Below, one piece after another: positions 25,940-34,514 of a stretch of 64,000 bases of DNA. Within the stretch, counting starts at the first letter, position 1, and each line of letters begins with the position of its first letter. Made by a program: the position numbers and the translations under genes. The stretch comes from Lentisphaerota bacterium (GTDB lineage: Bacteria > Verrucomicrobiota > Lentisphaeria > Oligosphaerales > JABHEG01), in contig JABHEG010000050.1 in NCBI GenBank assembly GCA_018676675.1, forward strand, positions 1-64,000. The letters are read 5' to 3'. The notes under the pieces are model-generated. The model was not told where the DNA came from and made no database searches. It saw nothing but the letters and a program-made list of their open reading frames with translations.

Positions 25940-26965
25940 ATGCTCAAGAGAATCTCGACACCCATCTGTCTGTCAATCCTGATCGCAGGCACCCTTGTGA
26001 CCACCTCCTGCGGCCGCAAGAAGTCCTCCGCGCCGGACGCCTCCGCAAAGCCTAAGACCACCTTCATCAGCATCGGGACAGGAGGCGTCACTGGAGTCTA
26101 CTACCAAGTAGGCGGCGGCATCATGACACTGGTGAACCGGCAACAGACTGAGACAGGCATCAAGGCTTCATTCCAGGCGACTGGCGGTTCCGTCTACAAC
26201 ATCAACACGGTCCTGGCAGGCTCCCTCGAATTCGGGCTGGCTCAATCCGACCGCCAGCACCAGGCACTCAAAGGGCTCGCAGAGTGGCAGGAAAAGGGCC
26301 CGCGTGACACGCTGCGGGCGGTGTGCAGTGTCCACCCGGAGTCCGTCACCCTGGTCGCAGCGGAGGATTCGGGGATCAAGAGCGTAGCGGATCTGAAGGG
26401 GAAGCGGGTCAATATCGGCAATCCGGGCTCCGGGAATAGAGGGAACTCCCTCGACGTCCTGGCCGAAGCCGGTCTGGACTGGGAGACCGACCTCCACGCT
26501 GAAGCCGTGAAAGCAGCGGAATCCTCCAAGCTCTTGCAGGATGGGCGCATCGATGCGTACTTCTATACCGTCGGACACCCTGCCGGGGCCATAACAGAAG
26601 CGGCTGCGGGTCGGCGCCCCGTGGGGATCGTCCCGATTACCAAGATGGAAGGATTGATCGCCAAGTGCCCGTACTACGCCCCAACCACCATCCCCAAATC
26701 TCTGTACCCCAAGGTCACGAACAAGGCCGACATCGAGACCATCAGCGTGATGACCACTCTGATCACCTCGGCAGATGTGTCAGAAGAAATCGTCTATTCT
26801 GTGACCAAGGCTCTGTTCGAGAATCTAGACGAGTTCAAGACGATGCATCCGGCGTTCGCGTACCTCAAGCCGGAAACGATGGTCACGGCCGGACTTTCCG
26901 CCCCAATTCACCGGGGCGCCCTCAAGTACTACCGGGAAGTCGGTCTTCTGCCGACCGCGCCTTAG
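25940..26965 (+). CDS. TAXI-family TRAP transporter solute-binding lipoprotein
   Basis: 341 residues. The signal segment SILIAGTLVTTSCGRKK ends in a plausible lipobox Cys, so it is probably membrane-anchored. The TAXI fold is shown by FISIGTGGVTGVYYQVGGG, ATGGSVYNINTVLAGSLEFGLAQSD, VADLKGKRVNIGNPGSGNRG and ADVSEEIVYSVTKALFEN. TAXI receptors feed TRAP transporters, often for dicarboxylates, glutamate or similar small anions. No fused 4TM/12TM permease is adjacent, so the membrane partner must be elsewhere. GAAGGAAA precedes the ATG. A TTGACA hexamer and a 10-bp palindrome CAGACGTCTG (25916-25925) lie in the short gap upstream. Placed between the glycyl radical enzyme and U32 genes, it may import their substrate (inference). 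Confidence 0.9.
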   Translation: MLKRISTPICLSILIAGTLVTTSCGRKKSSAPDASAKPKTTFISIGTGGVTGVYYQVGGGIMTLVNRQQTETGIKASFQATGGSVYNINTVLAGSLEFGLAQSDRQHQALKGLAEWQEKGPRDTLRAVCSVHPESVTLVAAEDSGIKSVADLKGKRVNIGNPGSGNRGNSLDVLAEAGLDWETDLHAEAVKAAESSKLLQDGRIDAYFYTVGHPAGAITEAAAGRRPVGIVPITKMEGLIAKCPYYAPTTIPKSLYPKVTNKADIETISVMTTLITSADVSEEIVYSVTKALFENLDEFKTMHPAFAYLKPETMVTAGLSAPIHRGALKYYREVGLLPTAP

Positions 26966-26981
26966 ACCACCGGGTGCAGCC

Positions 26982-28100
26982 ATGAACATCACTCTGGGTC
27001 TCGACCGTGCCGACACTCCGAAGACAGTCGGCACATGGGTCGGCATGGGCGTCAGTGAGTTCTTCGCAGGCTTTGTTCCGCCGTCCTGGTCCGAGACGTT
27101 CGGTTGGGAACTGAACCTGAACCGACGCTGTTTCGGCCCCGAGTGGCAATTCCGAAGTGCGGCTGATCTCGGAGCCGTGATCCACACCATCCACGAGTTT
27201 GGGGCTCGGGCCTTCATTGCCCTCAACACGCACCAGTATACAGACGTGCAATTGCCATTAGTGCGTGAGGCCGTCGAGGCCGTTGAGCCCTTTGGGCCTG
27301 ATGCCTACATCCTCGCCGATCTCGGTCTGATCGCCGCCCTCAAAGAGTGGGGCATTGAGCGTCCGCTCCACCTGAGCACAGGCGCCGCCTGCTTCAACAG
27401 CGAAACCGTCCGCTTCTATTGCGAGCAGGGAAACATCGAGAGGGTCATTTTCCCGCGCAAACTCTCCCTGGCCGAAATCCTGACCGTCACCGCAGAACTC
27501 AGGGATCTCCCCCTGGAATACGAAGCATTCATCATGGGAGGACGCTGCCCCTACAACGACGAACTTTGCTTCTCGTGGCATTCGGGCGAAGGCCAGAACC
27601 TGTGCGCTCGAGCTGCAGCACCCAACATATCGACCCGACGCCGTTTCCCTGACGACTGGAAAGACATGGCGGACGAACTCATCGCACTTGCCGATCCCCT
27701 CGATGGCTTCAGCAGAGACGGTCCCCTGGATCGGCTGCACCAGGCGATCGACGCCCCGCAGACACCGACCGTTGCCCTCCCACCATCATCCGGGGACGAC
27801 CAGAGCGACGGCCTGGCCCTGCGCCTGACCCAGCTGATGATGATGAACTGCGGCCTCTGTGCCATCCCGGCCCTCAGGGAGGCCGGCATCCATTCCGTCA
27901 AGATCATCAGCCGAGGCGAGATGTGGAAGAAGGTCCGGATGACTGAAGCCGTGAAGGCCGTCCTGGATCTCCGCAAACCCACCCAGGAGGACTGCCAACA
28001 GATTCTGAGCAGCCCTGCATTCTGCAACCACCTCGGCAGCTGCTTCTACGATGTACGCTCTCCGAATGACCGCGCCATTCCCCCGGAGCCACAGCCCTGA
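26982..28100 (+). CDS. Peptidase U32-family iron-sulfur protein (first of a pair)
   Basis: 372 residues. It starts 17 bp after the TAXI gene. An N-terminal TIM-barrel pattern (ALNTHQYTDVQL, DAYILADLGLIAAL, LHLSTGAACFNSETVRFY) precedes the U32 cluster YEAFIMGGRCPYNDELC. Cys189, Cys196, Cys208 and Cys290 are spaced like the [4Fe-4S] ligands of U32 proteins, and Cys293, Cys348 and Cys354 add more. Characterised members (UbiU/UbiV, TrhP, RlhA) support O2-independent hydroxylation rather than proteolysis, so peptidase is a historical name. The adjacent gene encodes a second, shorter Cys-rich protein, as with UbiU/UbiV heterodimers. No ubiquinone or RNA-modification genes are nearby. The RBS is weak. 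Confidence 0.82.
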   Translation: MNITLGLDRADTPKTVGTWVGMGVSEFFAGFVPPSWSETFGWELNLNRRCFGPEWQFRSAADLGAVIHTIHEFGARAFIALNTHQYTDVQLPLVREAVEAVEPFGPDAYILADLGLIAALKEWGIERPLHLSTGAACFNSETVRFYCEQGNIERVIFPRKLSLAEILTVTAELRDLPLEYEAFIMGGRCPYNDELCFSWHSGEGQNLCARAAAPNISTRRRFPDDWKDMADELIALADPLDGFSRDGPLDRLHQAIDAPQTPTVALPPSSGDDQSDGLALRLTQLMMMNCGLCAIPALREAGIHSVKIISRGEMWKKVRMTEAVKAVLDLRKPTQEDCQQILSSPAFCNHLGSCFYDVRSPNDRAIPPEPQP

Positions 28101-28129
28101 CCGAGAACGTCATGACCTGAGGAGAAGCC

Positions 28130-29104
28130 ATGGAACTGGCGGTCTACTTCGCCCAGATTGAGCACGTCCTCGACCTTGAAGAAGCCCTTCGTCCGGTCGA
28201 GATCGAGCGCCTGCCCGGGTTCCTTTGGACGGCCATGTTCGACGACATGAACGCCGTCGAATACTCCACCCATGCAATGACCGTGAAGTGGCTCGAAAGC
28301 GTCTACGAGCAGGGAGGAGAACTGTCGCGCCTCTACTTCGGCCAGGAGTTCTGCGAACACCTTATCCCGCCGCCCGAAGATGCCCTTCAGGCCGCGTTTG
28401 CCGCCCGTCAACTGGGATGGGGATTCACCTACGTAACCGGCTCGGTGACCGACGCGGGTCTGCAGCGAACCACAGCGAACTTGAAAATCCTCGACCAGAA
28501 CGGTCTGTCCTGCGAAGTGGTGGTCAATGACTGGGGCGTGCTTCGCTGCCTGCGGCGACAGTTCCCGGACTTCACCCCAACTATCGGTCGGCTTCTCCTG
28601 CGGCAGCAGCGGCTGGCGCGCTTCAGTGATATCTCGTCCCGCCCCGTCAACACCCGGGAAATTCAGACGTCAGAGAGCGCGATCAGGACCAACCAGCGCA
28701 GTGTGTTGCGGAGCACAAACGTCAGTAACGCCGCGTACAGGAAACGGATCATCGACGCCGGGGTCCAGCGGCTGGATCTGGACATCGTCCCCCAAGGCAT
28801 TGATCTGCCCGAAGACAAGTGGGGATTCGAGGTGAGCTGCTATTATCCATGGACCTATGTCACAGGAGGGCGGAACTGCCTCACTGCCGCCCTCCATGAC
28901 CCGGTCCGGCAGCATGTGGTCGTGGACGGGCCATGCTCCCGCCCCTGTCGGCAGATCAATCGGACGCTTAACGAGTCCACGGAACCATCGATCGTGCAGC
29001 GCGGGAACACCGTCTTTGTCGTCAATCAGGACTACGCCATCCCTTACCTGGATGGGACAATCCCAATCGACCGCATCGTGTTGGAGCCATACCTGCCGGT
29101 CTAA
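28130..29104 (+). CDS. U32-like iron-sulfur protein (second of a pair)
   Basis: 324 residues, with a good GAGGAG before the ATG and 29 bp after the first U32 gene. It looks like a TIM barrel (GFTYVTGSVTDAGLQ, LSCEVVVNDWGVLRCL, VQRLDLDIVPQGIDLP). A late Cys cluster, CYYPWTYVTGGRNC then CSRPC, supplies Cys237, Cys250, Cys269 and Cys273, enough for one [4Fe-4S] cluster. The pattern recalls UbiV, the smaller U32 partner, but sequence similarity to a named family is not certain. It probably forms a complex with the preceding protein. It is the last gene before a convergent glycosidase gene 13 bp away. Confidence 0.68.
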   Translation: MELAVYFAQIEHVLDLEEALRPVEIERLPGFLWTAMFDDMNAVEYSTHAMTVKWLESVYEQGGELSRLYFGQEFCEHLIPPPEDALQAAFAARQLGWGFTYVTGSVTDAGLQRTTANLKILDQNGLSCEVVVNDWGVLRCLRRQFPDFTPTIGRLLLRQQRLARFSDISSRPVNTREIQTSESAIRTNQRSVLRSTNVSNAAYRKRIIDAGVQRLDLDIVPQGIDLPEDKWGFEVSCYYPWTYVTGGRNCLTAALHDPVRQHVVVDGPCSRPCRQINRTLNESTEPSIVQRGNTVFVVNQDYAIPYLDGTIPIDRIVLEPYLPV

Positions 29105-29117
29105 CGCCGACGCCAGA

Positions 29118-32100
29118 TCACTTCAGCTCTACACGCCCGTAGGCACTGGGATCCTGGAAATTCTGGCTCGTGCCATGCCAGACAATCTGAGCCTTCCGCC
29201 CTCCCCCCGAATCATCGTCATCCACGGCGAGATCCACACCAAAGACGCGGCCTGCCTCCCCACTCGGGAGGGGAACGAGAAGCTCGGCCTGCCAGCCGCC
29301 CGCCGTGCGCCAGGCAATTGCACGGGTCCCGGGGACAGGCCGGCCGGCAATGTCATCGCGTCGTTCCCCGTCCGGCGCACGAAGCATGATCTGGTAGACG
29401 CCGGCGGACACGACGGGACTGCCGACCTCTGACTCCTCGCGCAGGTCAAGGAAAAGCTCGATGCAGTCGCCGTTGTAGGGTCCGCGAGCTGCCGGGTGGA
29501 TCCCTCCATGATCACGGATATCCACGGCCACGTAGAGTCCCCCGCTACACCATCCGAGCCAGAACCGGGCAGAGAGGTCATCCGTTCCCTTCCAGGCATC
29601 GGCTTCCGCCGTGCTGGCGAACGGATCAGCCACCCCAATGACGACCTGACGACGCTGCGCAATCTCATGAGGAGGCACACCCTCGAGCTCATCCAGCCGG
29701 CCGTCCAGGACGACCTCTTCCACTCCATTCACAGCGTGAACAACGCGCTCCTCGGCAGCTTCTGACAACATCAGGCTACCGACAAAACCAAATCCGGAAA
29801 CCAGATGCACCTGAACGTGGTCGCCAGGCTCCAGCCACACCGCGTCGGACACAGCAGCCCAGCCATAGGCACGCTTCCCCCCGGGTTTGCTCATGATGGC
29901 AACAGGTGATCGGCCAGGGTCCGCGGTTGGCTCTAACGGAAGCAGATGCGTCCCAGCAGCTCCTACGTGCCGCACCTCATACCATGGCAGTCCGGCATAG
30001 AGATCGCGTGCATGCCCTGTCCGCAACTCCACCTCAATCCGATAGTTGCCGGGACGAATTCCACGCAACTCCCACCCCAAGGCGTCCCCAGGATCCGGCA
30101 GACCATATACACGCCGATCCCCGTGGTGAGCAGGTGAGCTGTGATTCTTCACCGGCCTGTCCGCGTTGACCTCGCTAACCACTGCGCAATCGTCGACCGG
30201 AATCACAATCCGACGCGCTCTCAGCCGGGCTTGGGCGAACTGCTTCCCGCTTCCGTGGAGGATGAGTGGATCACGCCCGGCAGAAACCACGACGCCATCG
30301 GCCTCGTTCAGGAGTTCAACGGGGTTTCCCCAGATGTCGATCGCACGTGACGATGGGCCGGTGGGCAGGATCACGTCCTTATCCCCTCGCCCGGCGTGCC
30401 AGATGACCGCGGTGGACTGCTCCGGGGCACCATCCGCCCCCCAGAGGTGCATGTGGAGTTTCCCAATGCCCAGGTCGGTCCGAGACCGGTAGCGAAGCCC
30501 CTCGAGCTGCTGAGCGGCGTTTGCCACCGCAAAACAAATGAGCCGAAGGGAACCGTCTTCACACAGCAAAGGCTGACCGCTGCTGACACTGGAGTACCAG
30601 AACAGTTTCTCAACGCCCCCCGCAACGTTGAGGTAATAGTGACGCGCCGCGAAGGCTGCGGCGTCCCCTTCGGTAATGGGACGGAACGGCCACGACGCTT
30701 TCCAGTTGGGCGCCAGTTCCCTGGGGGCCTTAGCCAGAATCTGTGCCTTGGTGGCCGGCCGCCCACCCGGACGACGATCCTGCCAGTATCCGACCTCGGT
30801 ATTCCAAAGGGGCAAGTCAGCAACACCATGCTTGACCATGAGTTTCCTCATGGCGACAAGCCGCCCCTCGAGGTTCGCGCTCTCCGGAGAATCAGGTGTG
30901 GTGTAAGCATGGAACGAGAGAACATCCATGTACGGTCCGGCCCCGGTCGCGAGGATGGCGTCCGTCCAACTCAGGAAATCACCGGTGCCGGAGCCGCCGA
31001 CGATACGAATCGCCGGGTCGACCAAACGAGCCGTCTCGTAGGCGACCTTCAAGAGAGCGACATAGTCCTCCACAGTCCCGCGGAAAAAGCCGCTCTTCAG
31101 ATTCACTGAACTCCCGGTATTCGGTTCGTTCCACACCTCAAAGTAGCGCACTCGCCCCTTGAAACGGGTCATGTACTCACGGCAGTAGTCGCGCCAGTCC
31201 TCAATGTTGGTGGGAGGAAATGGTGCTCCGGCTCCGCAGTAGTAGCCGATCTCGGGATGCCGGCTTGCCCAGGCTGGGCTGTAGGCCAGCACAGCCAGGA
31301 CCTCGAAGCCATCCGCCCGGAAAGTGGAGACCTTCTCCTCCGTCGCTGCGAAGTCGAACTGCCCTTTCCCGGCCCGCTCGTGGGCGCACCAAACATCCCC
31401 TGAATCCCACAGGCGAATCCACTTAAACCCGCTTTGATAGAGTCGCCTCAAGCCGCCCGGATGAACGCCAAAAGGCGAATCAGCGGACAGGCTTGACGCA
31501 GGAGGAATGCTGACGACGCCAACCGCCAGCTCAGCCGCGTATCGATGGGCACCCCACTCCCCCTCAAGTAGAACGGTGTGACACCCGTTGACGTTGCTCG
31601 ACAAGCGGACGGTTGTGGTGGAGGTGCCGAACGGCTCGAGTGTCACATCACCTTGACTCCCCGCGACCACAGAGCCGTCGGGAGACAGGAGCTTCACCTC
31701 GAAATCCCCTGTCACCGAACGGTCGACGTAAGACGCCGTGCGCACGCCAAGGCTCAAGGGCTCCCCCTTCCGGAATAGCGCGTGCGTACGTTCGCAAACC
31801 AACGAAAAAGACACCCGCTGCCGTTCAGGAGCAGCTAGAAAACGCACGTCCCTGACCTCGGCCCAGTGGGCCTGTGCCCGGATGCGCAGCCGTCCCTTCC
31901 CGGAGACGAAAATGGGGTCGACACTGATAATGTCCCCCACATAATGCGGCCACTGCTTGCTGGTACGCAGTGGTTTCATGCCTGCCGGAGCCCTGAAACG
32001 GACCTCCGCAGACTCCCTACCTGAGGCATCAACAAGACACGCACGGTAGACGCGAACGAGGTTCAGTGCGTTGGAGGCCGTGTTACCTGTGCGGACAGTC

Positions 32101-32324
32101 AGGCCAAGAAGGTAAGCCCCTTGTGCCATATCGGGAAGGGCCCATTCGAGCGTCTCCTTCCCCGTTCGGATGACATGCGCAGGGCTCGTGTCGTCCGCAG
32201 TCTGCCCGGTCTTCGCCGCCGCAGCTCCAGCGAGACGAGCAACAGGTCCCTGCTGGCCCCGGAGCATGGGAACGAGGAGCAGAGCTAGAGCCATGCAAAC
32301 GCGGGTGGTGGCTGGTTGATGCAT
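29118..32324 (-). CDS. Secreted GH39/GH5-like glycosidase with C-terminal CBM9-like domain
   Basis: 1068 residues, with a strong GGGGAGAG before the ATG. A signal peptide is present (VCMALALLLVPMLRGQQG). Beta-sandwich modules cover about 30-280. The (beta/alpha)8 catalytic barrel (about 285-620) carries the clan-A acid/base Glu400 in YFEVWNEPNTG and a likely nucleophile Glu510 in LWNTEVGYW, the arrangement of GH39-type enzymes. The last 190 residues (LDGRLDELEGVPP to YGRVELK) resemble a CBM9-like domain, with the CIELFLDLREE motif. It should act on extracellular or periplasmic glycosides; the exact sugar is unknown. It is the last gene of a leftward run with PHP and Gfo/Idh/MocA genes. Confidence 0.82.
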   Translation of the reverse strand: MHQPATTRVCMALALLLVPMLRGQQGPVARLAGAAAAKTGQTADDTSPAHVIRTGKETLEWALPDMAQGAYLLGLTVRTGNTASNALNLVRVYRACLVDASGRESAEVRFRAPAGMKPLRTSKQWPHYVGDIISVDPIFVSGKGRLRIRAQAHWAEVRDVRFLAAPERQRVSFSLVCERTHALFRKGEPLSLGVRTASYVDRSVTGDFEVKLLSPDGSVVAGSQGDVTLEPFGTSTTTVRLSSNVNGCHTVLLEGEWGAHRYAAELAVGVVSIPPASSLSADSPFGVHPGGLRRLYQSGFKWIRLWDSGDVWCAHERAGKGQFDFAATEEKVSTFRADGFEVLAVLAYSPAWASRHPEIGYYCGAGAPFPPTNIEDWRDYCREYMTRFKGRVRYFEVWNEPNTGSSVNLKSGFFRGTVEDYVALLKVAYETARLVDPAIRIVGGSGTGDFLSWTDAILATGAGPYMDVLSFHAYTTPDSPESANLEGRLVAMRKLMVKHGVADLPLWNTEVGYWQDRRPGGRPATKAQILAKAPRELAPNWKASWPFRPITEGDAAAFAARHYYLNVAGGVEKLFWYSSVSSGQPLLCEDGSLRLICFAVANAAQQLEGLRYRSRTDLGIGKLHMHLWGADGAPEQSTAVIWHAGRGDKDVILPTGPSSRAIDIWGNPVELLNEADGVVVSAGRDPLILHGSGKQFAQARLRARRIVIPVDDCAVVSEVNADRPVKNHSSPAHHGDRRVYGLPDPGDALGWELRGIRPGNYRIEVELRTGHARDLYAGLPWYEVRHVGAAGTHLLPLEPTADPGRSPVAIMSKPGGKRAYGWAAVSDAVWLEPGDHVQVHLVSGFGFVGSLMLSEAAEERVVHAVNGVEEVVLDGRLDELEGVPPHEIAQRRQVVIGVADPFASTAEADAWKGTDDLSARFWLGWCSGGLYVAVDIRDHGGIHPAARGPYNGDCIELFLDLREESEVGSPVVSAGVYQIMLRAPDGERRDDIAGRPVPGTRAIAWRTAGGWQAELLVPLPSGEAGRVFGVDLAVDDDDSGGGRKAQIVWHGTSQNFQDPSAYGRVELK

Positions 32325-32338
32325 GACTCTCCCCGGGA

Positions 32339-33214
32339 TCAGCCAAGCGCGACGGGATTCGTCCAGGCCCGACGCCCCAGGTCATCCACAATCTGGGCTC
32401 TAACGTAACCAACCGACGGAGCAAGCTCAGCGTCCGCACTGGTCAGCGCCTCACCGGGGTCAGCATAGAAACAGCGACCAGCCGAACAGCGGCACATGAA
32501 ATGGATCTCCCGAACAGGAGAACAGCGCAACGTCACGTTCCCTCCCTCAACCCGGAAGTCGTCGATCTGAGGCCCGGATGAGGCATAGTAGGAGCCAGCT
32601 CGAAGGGCACTCATGACGGCGTCCGTTGATCGCTCGGCGGCCTTGATCATGGTCCAGCCCATGAAAATATCTCGCCCCCGGTGCACGTCGTCTACGGCAA
32701 CGGCGGGGAGCCACGTCCCCCCGGCAAGCAGGTAGTCCCAGACCACGGAACTGTCGCCTTTGCCGATCTTCGTGCACGTCGCGTTGTAGACCTCCACGCC
32801 GATCAGACCATCGAGGCAGCGGATCTGCTCCGCGGAGTGCCCACACCAGTACGGATGAGCAAAAATGACATCCCCACCTGCCGTCCTGACACCGTCGATC
32901 ATCTCCTGTGCAGGCTGCTCTTCATTGTACTCGAAATCCGCCGGGACGTTCAAGCAAACGAGGTGGTAGACACTTGCACCCGGACAGGCCGGATGCGCTT
33001 CGAGGCTGGGGATGACCAGAAGCCCCTCGGGTCCTTCTCCCTCAAGAACAGTGACCGTTCGATGGTCCGTGATGGCAAGGACATCATAGCCCGCGTCGCG
33101 GTACTGCAGGGCACGTTCTGCAGGAGTTGTGTCTCCGTCAGACTGCGTTGAGTGAGTGTGTAGGTTGGCTTTGAGCCACTGCCCAGGAGCTTCGAAGGGG
33201 TTGGCAAAAGTCAT
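32339..33214 (-). CDS. PHP-domain phosphoesterase-like protein
   Basis: 291 residues. The PHP metal motifs are in order: NLHTHSTQSDGDTTP, AITDHRTVTVLEG, a Glu in IPSLEAHP, IFAHPYWCGH and VAVDDVH. These match CehA/McbA-like PHP proteins, metal-dependent hydrolases of phosphoesters or other esters. There is no signal peptide. It lies 14 bp upstream of the GH39-like gene and 95 bp downstream of the Gfo/Idh/MocA gene, so the three are probably co-transcribed. No strong RBS is visible before the ATG at 33214. Confidence 0.85.
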   Translation of the reverse strand: MTFANPFEAPGQWLKANLHTHSTQSDGDTTPAERALQYRDAGYDVLAITDHRTVTVLEGEGPEGLLVIPSLEAHPACPGASVYHLVCLNVPADFEYNEEQPAQEMIDGVRTAGGDVIFAHPYWCGHSAEQIRCLDGLIGVEVYNATCTKIGKGDSSVVWDYLLAGGTWLPAVAVDDVHRGRDIFMGWTMIKAAERSTDAVMSALRAGSYYASSGPQIDDFRVEGGNVTLRCSPVREIHFMCRCSAGRCFYADPGEALTSADAELAPSVGYVRAQIVDDLGRRAWTNPVALG

Positions 33215-33309
33215 TAGTAGTGAGTCCGTTCAAGCGTGGAAGGGGAACAGCGCCCGTCCAGCCAGGGAATGGCCGGGCGGGCTCGGACAGTCACAAGCCG
33301 CTGCCGGCG

Positions 33310-34326
33310 TTACACCACCGGAACAGCTTTCCCGCACCTGGCACTCTCGATCTCAAGCCGAACAAGAGCAACGGTCTCCCGAGCGCTCTCCGGACTGACA
33401 ATATCGGGTTTGCGCCCTGTACGGATGCAGTCGAAGAAATAGACTTGCTCAAGGAAGTACCCGCTGGCTGACGAGATATTGAGTCCCGTCTGAAGACTGC
33501 CAATTGGGTTCGGCAGTTCAGGTGACTCCGATTTCCCATCTCCCCGGTACAGGCTGAGCGTCGGGCTGTGACGGTTGCTGTACTCCAGTGCACCATTCTC
33601 AAATGCGGCCAGATAACTCATCACGAACGGGAACCCATCCGGCAGGTCGGCGCTGCCCTCAGCATGGACGGTGACATCCGGGTAATGGTACTGTGTGAAA
33701 CAATGGTTGAAGCCGCCTTCCTCGCCCTCGCTTGCCCGTGTCTGAACAGCTGTTGGTTTCCCCAGCAACCACAGAGCCATGTCGGAGTCGTGGATGTGCC
33801 GGTCAAAAATCTGCGTCCCGCCACGCTCCTCATCCAGGAACCAATTCTGCCAGCCACGGCTCACGCCGCCCACTCGGAACATGGACAACGTGAGTAGACG
33901 CCCGAGTTCACCCGAGTCCACCATCTGTTTGAGGTACACGTATTCGGGCCAGAAGCGCAACACCTGGCCAACGGTCAACAGCTTGCCAGTCCGCTCGGCC
34001 GTCTCGATCATGGCCGTGCACTGGTCAGCGTTCAAGCTCATAGGCTTCTCGGAAAAAACGTGCTGACCGGCCTCCAGAGCCTGGATGGCCAACGGACCGT
34101 GCAAATACGTCGGAGCGCAGACAAACATCGCGTCAGTCACGCCGGCCTCAATAAACTCCTCACCGGAGGCCCATGTCTTGACGCCCAACTCATCCTCCAC
34201 CTGCTTGCGCAAGTCCTCCTGGACATCAGCAACGCCGACTAACTCAACACCCTCGTGTTGCGTGAGCAAACGCGCATGCGTCCGCCCCATCGGACCGTAC
34301 CCACAAAGCCCAGCTCGAATGGCCAC
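33310..34326 (-). CDS. Gfo/Idh/MocA-family NAD(P)-dependent oxidoreductase
   Basis: 338 residues from a GTG at 34326, with GAGGGA seven bases upstream. The N-terminal Rossmann motif is AGLCGYGPMGRTHARLL, and the EKP motif is in FSEKPMSLNADQC with the catalytic Lys. The C-terminal alpha/beta domain includes FDRHIHDSDMALWLLG. These enzymes oxidise or reduce sugars, inositols and related polyols. It is first of the three genes leading to PHP and GH39-like proteins, which suggests one saccharide pathway. Confidence 0.92.
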   Translation of the reverse strand: MAIRAGLCGYGPMGRTHARLLTQHEGVELVGVADVQEDLRKQVEDELGVKTWASGEEFIEAGVTDAMFVCAPTYLHGPLAIQALEAGQHVFSEKPMSLNADQCTAMIETAERTGKLLTVGQVLRFWPEYVYLKQMVDSGELGRLLTLSMFRVGGVSRGWQNWFLDEERGGTQIFDRHIHDSDMALWLLGKPTAVQTRASEGEEGGFNHCFTQYHYPDVTVHAEGSADLPDGFPFVMSYLAAFENGALEYSNRHSPTLSLYRGDGKSESPELPNPIGSLQTGLNISSASGYFLEQVYFFDCIRTGRKPDIVSPESARETVALVRLEIESARCGKAVPVV

Positions 34327-34514
34327 TTTTCAGTCCCTCGTTTCGGTACAAACCACATCAATGAACCTAACCCACAGAGGGGGTCAGATTCCCTCATCTG
34401 GGCCCACCATAACAAGGCATCAGAGGAATGCAACAGGAAACCCACAAGCTCCGAGCGACCGCATGCCGCGTCCATCGTCAGAGAAGGATGCCAGGTCGAT
34501 TGCGCCTCACGGCA

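Noticed and set aside
34374..34400. Small hairpin GAGGG/CCCTC around GTCAGATT upstream of the Gfo/Idh/MocA gene
   Set aside because: It resembles REP-type sequences linked to IS200-like transposases, but only one short 5-bp stem copy is visible and no transposase is near.
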